From Colocasia esculenta (Eukaryota > Streptophyta > Magnoliopsida > Alismatales > Araceae), in the NCBI GenBank assembly GCA_014218235.1, contig CM024758.1, positions 74,162,206 to 74,226,205 on the forward strand: a stretch of DNA of 64,000 bases, read 5' to 3'. Below the pieces are notes generated by a model. The model did no database searches and was not told the DNA's origin. It was given only the letters and a program-made list of their open reading frames with translations. The translations under genes were made by a program, and so were the position numbers. Shown here piece by piece: positions 55,950 to 64,000 of this stretch (position 1 is the stretch's first letter; the number at the start of each line of letters is the position of its first letter).

Positions 55950-58057
55950 GGCAAGGACAGGCTTGGGTGAAGAGAGCTCTTCTTCTAGTTCAGAGACAAG
56001 TGAGTCAGCCTTAATCTCGGAAGTAGGAAGCTCTTGCTCCGATTCAGAGGTGAGTGGAGCCTACTCGAACCTTGGCTTTGTGGTGGTGGCTTGCTCAGGC
56101 ATAAGTGGTGGTGGCATAGAGATGATGGCAATGGGTAAGGATGGAGAGTTCGGAGGAGGTGAGGGATCAGTGGATTGCGGCGTTGGTGGGATGACTGACA
56201 GTGCACTGACACAATACGTCAAGCTGAAAGCTTGTCGTCATGGCACGATGCAGTGTCGGGGGCAGGTGTGGTGATGCTGGCCTGAGCATGGGGTAGTGGG
56301 TGGAATTGTTGTTGTAGTGACAGAGTGGGTGATGCACTTGGTGGGTAAGTAAAGAAATTCCTCTGACCTTGAGTTGATGGAGATGGTGACTGTCTTGCTG
56401 CTTGCATTGGCTATCTTGGCTGTGAGTGCATTGATCTGCTTGAGGCTGCTTGGGCGGCTGTTCCGCTGCTTGTGATGGAGAGGGTCGCTGCCCCTGACCT
56501 TGCCCTCCCTCTTTTCTTAACAAAGCAAGATGAGCTTGTGCACGTTGGCCCAATCTATCTTGTGCTCTAAATCATAGAACACATCTCGAATTCACAATAA
56601 TTCGTGACGGTATGCCCCAGATAGCTATGATATAGGCAATATTCAGACTGGTCCAAGGTAGCATCCCAGCTTGGCTTTTCTGGAGGGAGTTGCAATGCAT
56701 TGATTGACATCAAGGCTATAAAGACATCTGAAAGGGCTTCAGGAACGGGTGATAGTAGGCTCGCTTTGGCCAAGTGGTACTGTGATGGCTGGGTAGTGAT
56801 GGCGGGGTGTGGCGGCACAGGTGAGGCGGTTGTTCTTGTGTGGAAGTGGAGTGAGTAGGCTCGGTGGAAGTGGCGAGGATGTATAGTGGGTTGTGATATA
56901 GGGAGGTACAGGTTGGTGGACAACATCCACTCACTCATGGGTTTGGACTCCTTCATAAGTGGGCCCTTGAAATGAAGAATTGGTTGTTGGGCCTCAAATA
57001 TGGATGGCATAGGTGAGTCATGGAATTAGGTCTTAATAAAATGAACCCGACTATACAGTTGTTGCATGGATGTGCTGTCATACATAGCCAAGATGTCAGG
57101 ATACATAGAGGTTGCATTAGTAATAATGAGCTTGATTTTCTCCTCTTCTGGGATATGTGTCTGAACATGTGTGGACATCTGACGCCACCGGTCGGCATAG
57201 GTTGCAAACTCTTCATCGAGCTTCATCTGTTCTGCCACCAGATCAACCATTGAATACTCGTGCCCGACCCAATCTCGGTATTTCTATATGAATCTGATCT
57301 TCACGACTTCAAAGTCCTCAACTTCATTGGGAGGCAGTAAGTAGAAGCACTCCAGAGCGGGCCCATCCAATGACCATCTAAAACGATAAGCCAATAAGTG
57401 GCGATCATGTTTGTAGGACACCGACTCATAGAGGAACTCCTTCAGATGGATGTAAGGGTCTCCGGCTCCACTATATTTACGATAAACAGGGAGCTGAGAG
57501 AGCGGAGGGCTCCAGAGACCATGGAAATCAGGAAGTGTATCATAAGGATGGTTTAGGATTTAACTGCCTCTGCAAGTCGCTAAGCTCTTGCTTCATGGAC
57601 TCAAACTCGGATTTGAAGTCTTGAGCCGAGGTGGATTGTAGATAGCAAGGGTCAGCTTGGGCATGACAGCGGAGTCGAGGGTCAAGGTCTGGACCAGATT
57701 GATCATAATGGGTCGGATGTAATGATGTCGGCTAAATAGAAGGGGGGCCCAATCTAGGAGTGACAACGAGAGGGGATCTAGAATGAGCAAGATAATGTGG
57801 GCCCGTTGGGCCATCCTGGAAGAAGACCGTAGTGCAAAAGTGGACAACAACTCATGGGTGGTCGGGGCCCATTTCAAGTAGGAGGCGCTCCAATTCTGTG
57901 GCTTGATCAGAGGAGGATGGCGACAAGACAGAGTGGGAAAAGGTACTCTCCTCGGCCAATGGCTTGAATTTTGGAGAGACTCACGAGACAAGGGATCCGC
58001 ATGGGAGGGGAGGTTGGAGGATAGGTAAAGCAGAATGGAGCCATGAGAGGATGACAT
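55950..58057 (-). pseudogene. Gag of Tat element T2
   Basis: The minus strand shows a possible start near 58057 (MSSSHGSILLYL), then LQRQLNPK and DFHGLWSPPLSQLPVYRKYS near 57500. The capsid core follows (RWSLDGPALECFYLLPPNE near 57360-57300, MVDLVAEQMKLDEEFATYAD 57250, STSMQQLYSRVHFIKT 57030), then ALSDVFIALMSINALQLPPE near 56720. The tail is Gln/Ser/Pro-rich with stops. The same blocks appear in T1 (ALEWFYSLPPEE, MHQLYSRARSF, DVFAALMSLNALRLPP), so T1 and T2 gags are clearly homologous. At least five stops or frameshifts. No zinc knuckle seen. Confidence 0.82.
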
Positions 58058-58149
58058 CGGGGGAATTAAAATGATACACTAAAATACAAATAAGAGGTAC
58101 AACAAAAGTTAAAATCACGTAAGAAGTGGATGTGAAAGGGAGTTCTCAA

Positions 58150-60718
58150 GTAAACACCAAGTTAACATGATACACGTTAGAATTTTAGGGTTATCAACTT
58201 ACCTTTTAATGGATTGATTTAATTGAATTGCACTCGACTAAAGAGGAACCCTAAGGGTGTGTGTACTCAAGTACTTCAGGATGACTAAGGGGGATGACAC
58301 ACACAAACCTCATACGAATATGACCTAAACTAAGTGAGCACCAAGTACAACCAGCCCGGCAGCAGTAATGTGAGTACGACAACGGGGACTTACGGAGGCC
58401 CTCAATAGCATGCCCTGGTCGGCCCACAAGTACTCACAGGTGAGAGGGTCTACCTACCAAGGAGGAGACCTATCTACACGGAAAGTGTATGCATGTACCT
58501 AATTTCACTTGAGTGCATGCAAATACTAACCTAGACTAACAAACAGTAGTCTAGGGATCACTGCTGATGTCACGTCGATCGTATTCGACGTGACAATATC
58601 GCGGCTATCAAGTCATTCGCGATAAAGATAGGTCGCAGAAACCCTAAACAAACACAAACAAGGTACAAATAGAATATCCTATAGACAACAGAATGCAGAA
58701 AACAATTGGAACAATATACACAGACATCTAAGACCTTCAATCAGAATAAATATGTGGAAAGCAATGCCAACCAAATCGTATCTGTTATCGTGACCGCCTT
58801 GTTGGTTGCAATGGCTTCGCATCCTCAAAGTCCACCACGACAGTGTTGCACCCACCTGATTCATGCAACAAGGCCAGGAAACAACAAATGAAATAAAATA
58901 GAAAACTCAATCTTAAGATGATCCTAACGCTCCAAAAACAAATGAAAAAGTAGGTAAATGACAGAGCAAATGAGGTTGACAATGGAGGTCCCACCATGAT
59001 CACCAAAAGGTGTAATCACGGGGTTGTGCACCCCTCTAAGACATAAAAGAGCATGCAATATATATAGAATGAAGGAATGTGATCGCCACCAAGATGATTG
59101 CCTAAAGAAATACTCCTAAAGCATGGGCTAATCAACATGGAAAAGGAAAGAGAGGCCACTTACCTGTTAACACGTCGGCGATGTGGGATGCGATAGCAAC
59201 CTTGTCGCGACCGCACGATCGAACGCCACATGGATGTCACGACCGGATCCCTCGACGCCTTCTCAACAATCCGAGAGATGAATGGCAGACCTCCTTCCCT
59301 TCCTCTGGCCGACCAGAGGAGGAGAGCTCCTTGTCTGCTCTTCTTAGGGTACCTGCCAAAACAAAGAAACAAGAAAAGAAAACCTGATTAAACAACTTTT
59401 AAGTGAAGTATCTACACAACATAAAAGGAAAGAAAGAAAGCATGGAGGGAACGAACCTAAGGTGTTTGGGAAACCCCTTTTGGGTGTTCAGAAGGCTAGG
59501 TGGGAATATGCATGGAGAGAAATCATGGAAGAGGAGAGGGACAGACCCTAACTAGCATGTATATATGTATAAAATGCAGAAAATAAAGTAAAAATCAGAA
59601 CTGAACAAGTACTGCCCTATTTGATATGATTCTAGTTGAACTTGTAGAAAAAGCCATGAGGAACAACTTTCATGAAGAAGCATAGAACAGATCTGGCCTG
59701 GTTTGGACTGTGGAAGGCACGATAATCCCAGATGTGTAGATCTCGATATGAGAGAGAAGTGAAGAATAATTTGTTATAACTTTATGCACAGACCACTAGT
59801 CGATGTGATTCAAGTTGGAGGTGTAGAGGGATCTGTGGGGAACAACGTTGATGAAGGCACCTCGAAAAATCTGGCTTGGTTGGATCTCCACAAATCATGC
59901 AAGCACTGCTGGTCCTTTGGCAATATGAGAGAGAAGAGAAAGAGGAGAGAAAGGAATGAAACAAGAAGAATAACTTCTCCTCTGTGCTGGGGGTGATGGG
60001 GCTTTGTGAGCAGAGCCTCCAGGGGCCTCTCCTCATGGTGGTAGCCTTTCACTATCCTATAGAGAGTCCTATGATGTGTTTAGAGAAAGAGAGTTCAATC
60101 CCGAGTTAGAGAGAGAGTCCAATTATGGGAGAGTTGGAGAGTCTATCTTGAGTTTGGATGGACTTGAGGGCTCTCTAGGGATAAGGATAGGAGGTTTGGG
60201 TCATAATTCAATTCAAAGGGACTTTGGATAGGCTCTAGGATGGAAGGTGAGGCCGAAATTAGTAAAAATGTGTTTACGTGCATGGCACTCTCGCGACGGG
60301 TAGTGGGGTCACGTTCTTGTCACGACCATGCACCAGGTTGTGACAGCAAGACAGTGCACATAGGGTCCACAAAATGGGCCATATCTCTCTCCATAGATAT
60401 TGGATTGATGAGTCATTTATTGCATTGGATTCTAGACTCAGAGGGCTACAAAATGATAGTATGATATGCCATATTTGGATTAGAAATGAGAAAGGTATAA
60501 GCTCTTAAAGTGAAGGTGTATTCAGAGGATAGGGCAGATTGCACAGTTTTGATGTTTCAAGTGGCTCTTAGCCATGGGCTTGAGAATGGACTTGAAATTA
60601 AGGGTGAATGGGCTCATGATGGGTCATAGAATGACTACAAAGTGATGACCAATTTGGGACATCAATGATATGAAAAATAAATGTGTCCAACTTATAGGCT
60701 GAAAAATGGGTGTCTACA
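58150..60718 (-). mobile_element. Tat LTR at the T2/T3 junction (~2.57 kb)
   Basis: Minus-strand start TGTAGACACCC at 60718, as in T1. Shared blocks with T1: TTTTGGTGATCATGG and GGCGATCACATTCC (58985-59090), and CCTTAGTCAT...CTTGAGTAC (about 58255-58290 here, 35880-35905 there). CG-rich words (TCGCGAC, CACGTCG) lie at 58568-58640, 59170-59270 and 60290-60350. T2 gag follows on the minus strand, so it serves as its 5' LTR. T3 lies upstream in the same direction. The lower boundary is approximate. Confidence 0.75.
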
Positions 60719-60759
60719 GTCACGTCCTGTTTATTTTTGCAAGATTTATGGTGGATATT

Positions 60760-61720
60760 TGGGGGTGTGACATTGTCAGTGACAAGGACTACTTCGTGCC
60801 TTGGCACGGAGGTACAGGGCCCAGGTGTACCGAGGGTCCCGACACCCAATGAGTGCTTTATGCCTAGCCTTTTCTATTGGTTCTTCTTTTAAACCTCAAT
60901 TGTTTAGATTAACATGATCTATATTTGTAGTTTGACCCCAAGGGAAGGATTCCCACCCTTGATGGTCCTCTCTCCACCATCTAGCAGAGGGATGAGCTCT
61001 AGAGGACCGTGACCGAGCTGGTGAGTGCTCAACAACCCATCCTTCCTATTCTGACTTCAGTTTTCTAACCTGTGTTCTCTCTTGTAGCATATAGAGCTAG
61101 AGCGGTCCCAGCAGATGCTGGGTGGCCCTCTTCCTCTTGTGACAAGCCTGGCCGCTCTGTGTTGGAGGGCTAGCTGGCGACGACAATGGCTCGAGTGGAG
61201 GAGGCCACGTCCAAGCTTCACAAGCAGATAAGTTACTAACCTCATACCCTCTATTCCTTTTTCCCTTATTACCTATTTTGACGCATGTTTCGATTTGCAG
61301 AAGGCTGAGTTGAGGGCGTCTCTAGCGCAAGTGGCTAGGGTTGCTAAGTTGGACAGGGAGGCGGCAAAAGCTGCGCCTACGCCCTTAGTCAGACGAGACA
61401 GCAGGGCTGCATCGGGAGGTCGACAAGATTTGTACTCATCTAGGGACCGAGTGGCATGCAGTCTCAATCATCCTAGCGGAAATGAGAGGGCTCGAGAGGG
61501 ATCTGGCATTGGTTAGCCATAGCCACTCGTCAGCCAGCAGGAGTGGTGCCCCTAGCGGCTCCATAGGGCACTACCTAACATGTTCCTCCGGACGACGGAG
61601 GAACGAGGAGGAGGCAAGGCGATGCAAGGGAGTAGGTGAGGGGAGGACGATGGGGTCGATGGAGATGGCCAATCCACCCTCTTGCCCACCTGAGGGTACA
61701 AGGGAAAGTGGTTGAGTACT
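60760..61720 (+). pseudogene. Spliced coiled-coil gene remnant, unrecognised
   Basis: Plus-strand exon-like pieces: VSDKDYFVPWHGGTGPRC (60778-60840), then a charged stretch ending GAGCTG with GTGAGTGC at 61020 and a matching TCTTGTAG acceptor at about 61086. The next exon (IELERSQQMLGG) ends CACAAGCAG with ATAAGTTACTAAC, where GTAAGT would be expected, and an acceptor TTTGCAG near 61300. The last part encodes KAELRASLAQVARVAKLDRE and then Glu/Arg-rich sequence. Heptad-like charged and hydrophobic spacing suggests coiled coil. It lies antisense within T3, between its tail and LTR. Some Tat elements carry extra antisense ORFs there; capture of a host gene is the other explanation. Frameshifts near 61160 and 61400. 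Confidence 0.45.
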
Positions 61721-61730
61721 TTTACTCTTC

Positions 61731-63040
61731 TCTTTTTGTTGTTTATCACATGTACTATGATGATGTACAGATATGATGATATAAAGTGGATCTTTTTTTG
61801 GCCATGGAATGTGATTGTGTGTGTGATAGTGACGAGTAAGATATGAGTTCCGCTTTCTTTATTTTGTTGTGATCTGCACACTTAAGCAAACATGAAACCA
61901 AGTTAAATCTGTTCTTCGACTTAGCCCCTTGCCTTGAGAATGTTGAGTGTTTGACCTTGATAATGGTCAAAGGGGCTAAGCCTTATTAAAAAGGCAGAAA
62001 TAAATAAATAAATGACATGTATGATGAATGAATAAAATATTTTGGGGTTCTGAAAAATATTTAATTTTTTGTTTTTAAAATTATTGATTTTTTACTTTTG
62101 AAATATTTGATTTTTGTGAAGTTTTGAAATATTTGGTTTTTAGGAGTTTTGGAGTTTTGAAATATTTCATTTGTATGGAGTTTTGAAATATTGTTTTGGA
62201 GTTTTGAAGTATTTGATTTTTTTTAGTTTTGAAAGGCGCCTAAAGCCGGCGTTAGCCCTTCCCAAAATAAGACGCATGAGACGGAAGATACTCACCCATT
62301 TAGGGCCACAACATAGAGACCAATTCAAACTGCTGGTTAGGAGTCTTGGTCACTTCCCCTTTCGCCAAGGGCTTTATTAAGATAGGACGTGCACTGAGGG
62401 GGTGACATGCGATAGGCGACTGCCCCTAGTTAACAGTGCGGCTACCTAGGCCATACCTAAGAGACGACCTGGTCTTGTAGATGGAAGTGAAAGATTGTTT
62501 AAGGAAAGTCTAAGGTAGGTTTAAGGACATTGGGTTTCAGCTTCTTCCCACAGCATACTCCTTAAAGATTAGGTCTGTCGCAGGGACTTCGTAGTCTTTT
62601 GAACTTATTTTTCCTGAGGCATACATACCACAGGGCTCATGAGCGTCCCACGGGGACTTTGCCACTCTTTGCCATGCCCCTATTCTATCATGTTGCTTTT
62701 CTTTCTTTTGCTTCTTTGCTTCTTTTGTTTTTTCTATGCTTTTGCTATTTTCAGACTTGACCATCCCTATTTAAGACTTCCTCTTGCCAGGGTGTGCTTA
62801 AGGTTGATGGCCTCACCCTTACGACCCTGCCCCTACATTTTGACCGATTTGGGGAGAGAATGACTTGTGACCGCTTAAGCATGGCCTATGTAGCCATGAC
62901 GTCTACTAAGTGTAGCCGCCCAGGTTTGTCGTATGTGTGTTGGTCCTGGCATAGGGCAACCCTTGAAGACTAGGGAAGGATTTCAGAATCTTGACATGGG
63001 GTCATCTATAGTCTAAGTGATGTGGTCTTACACCTAAAGA
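61731..63040 (-). other. Tail of Tat element T3
   Basis: Homologous to 45342-46335: GTTAGCCCTTCCC near 62250, the T-rich GTTTTGAAATATTTG minisatellite (62040-62235), and CTCCTTAAAGATTAGGTCTG near 62558. Integrase of T3 lies directly to its right on the minus strand. No gene is recognisable. Confidence 0.7.
61920..61980. repeat. 61-base nested inverted repeat in T3 tail
   Basis: Arms CTTAGCCCCTT (61920-61930) and AAGGGGCTAAG (61970-61980) are exact inverses. Inside is a second stem TTGACC (61951-61956) / GGTCAA (61965-61970). This could fold as a hairpin in RNA or single-stranded DNA. Confidence 0.8.
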
Positions 63041-63500
63041 CTTATGGATAAAATCTTTTGTGGTACAACCCAATCCATAGATGTGACAACTCTATGCCCT
63101 CAGCATTGATTAGGCAATAGGCATTTTCTAGATACACTTCTCTCACTATGTACGGACCTTCCCAATTTGGCTACAGTTTAGACCTTCGACCTCCAGGTTT
63201 GACAAAGATACATTTCAAAACCATATCCCTCTCTTAAAATTTCCATTCAATTACCTTCTTTTCAAATGACCTTGAGATTTGCCTTTGATATGAGAGCACA
63301 TGATCAACTCTCATTAGACGCTTTTCATCTAAGAGTTCCAATTGAACTAGCAGCGCCTTTCAATGTTTGTCGAGGTTAAGTTCCTTCTCAAGTTGGACTC
63401 TTAGTAAAGGGATCAAGATTTCGTATGGAACTATCATCTCCATCCCATAGGTGAGAGCATATAGAGTTTGCCCCGTGAAGAGTAAAATACTATGCGATGA
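63041..63500 (-). pseudogene. Integrase C-terminus of Tat element T3
   Basis: The minus strand encodes VPYEILIPLLRVQLEKELNL (63450), LELLDEKRLMRVDHVLSYQR, FVKPGGRRSKL and NWEGPYIVREVYLENAYCLI (63160). This matches the T1 integrase end block by block (HEILIPSLRIQLDKELNP, NWEGPYVIKEVYPG). The catalytic core is missing: the sequence upstream gives way to copia-like sequence near 63540. In-frame stops are present. Its position fixes T3 as a minus-strand element whose tail is 61731-63040. Confidence 0.8.
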
Positions 63501-63559
63501 CCAACCAAGAGGCGAGGGATGCATTGGTTATCACCTAACTAAAAATCTTTTACACATAA

Positions 63560-64000
63560 TAGACTAAATTCAATTAAATAAACCTAATCATGAGATGCAC
63601 AGTGGTATATAACAAGTATATAGACGAAACTGACTATCCTAACGTGCGTAGAATGGAGATAGAAAAGATGGAATCAAACCGCAAGTGCACGCAGGATTTA
63701 GAGTGGTTTGGCAAACACACCCCCGCGTGTGCCTACGTCCAATACCCCACACCCTCATGAGGATTTTCACTAACTTGTTTCCCAGGTACAAGTTACAAGA
63801 CTTCACACACACACTATTGTTTCCGAGGACAACCACAACCCCACCTTGTTTCCGAGGACAAGACAACATGATGTGTATATGCCACACGAACTACACACCA
63901 ACCACACAGTATTATGTTTGTGTAACAATTCTCAACCCAAGAACAAGAGAAGAAAGATGAAAATTCACAATTTAGAATTCTCCTATTTTGGTGTGGTTGA
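63560..64000 (-). mobile_element. Probable copia LTR fragment (P3), runs off the window
   Basis: It resembles the P2 LTR stretch at 11580-11690 in composition and words: GGTTTGGCAAACACACCCCC, CCTACGTCCA, and GAGGATTTTCACT (P2: GGTTCGGACC, CCTACGTCCAGTCC, CAGGATTTCACTG). Tandem TTGTTTCCGAGGACAA words lie near 63818-63865. No PBS or LTR terminus is certain. The short frames are not credible. Confidence 0.45.

Noticed and set aside
55945..56274. Ser/Gly-rich plus-strand protein of 109 residues
   Set aside because: Antisense shadow of the Pro/Ser-rich T2 gag tail.

Overview
This window is plant nuclear repeat DNA. I see no intact host gene, tRNA, rRNA or CRISPR array. It is almost entirely nested, decayed LTR retrotransposons: Ty3/gypsy chromoviruses with very long LTRs (2.9-4.0 kb, Tekay/Del-like), Ty3/gypsy Tat-lineage elements, and Ty1/copia elements of SIRE-like appearance. 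Three primer-binding sites read TGGTATCAGAGC, the complement of plant initiator tRNA-Met. The lineages, long LTRs and nesting suggest a repeat-rich higher-plant genome. I cannot name the species.

Labels used below: K1-K5 are Tekay-like copies, E and G1-G2 are other gypsy elements, P1-P3 are copia copies, T1-T3 are Tat copies. Layout: 1-687, start of LTR K1 (minus). 688-5166, element E (minus): gag remnant, PBS, and an LTR split by copia solo LTR P1 (2053-3834, perfect AGGTC target duplication). 5167-9070, K2 (plus): LTR, PBS, gag. 9075-13204, P2 (minus): 5' LTR, PBS, gag and protease start. 13205-16645, LTR G1. 16915-28812, K3, the only structurally complete element (minus): LTR, gag, PR, RT, RNase H, INT, chromodomain, PPT, LTR, flanked by GTATA/TTATA. 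29304-33548, G2 (minus), gag-only with its 3' LTR. 33550-45241, T1 (plus): LTR, gag, PR, G-patch, RT, RNase H, second RNase H, INT, tail. 45242-45341 is a 100-N assembly gap. 45342-60718, T2 (minus), a Tat derivative without recognisable pol, interrupted by solo LTR K4, itself interrupted by solo LTR K5. 60719-63500, T3 (minus): INT end, tail and an intron-bearing antisense gene remnant. 63560-64000, probable copia LTR piece P3.

The most unusual feature runs across families. Most of these LTRs carry an array of short, CG-centred, often palindromic words, and the word differs between families. Among Tekay copies it differs inside otherwise conserved LTR sequence: GTGTCGACAC in K2 and K3, CGCGAC/GTCGCG in K4 and K5. 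T2 adds a second point: between gag and tail it holds an unrecognised decayed reading frame and an 18-residue coding repeat where pol would be expected.

Nearly every long frame is broken. The two K3 LTRs differ mainly by single-base indels, so some frameshifts may be uncorrected long-read errors rather than biological decay.
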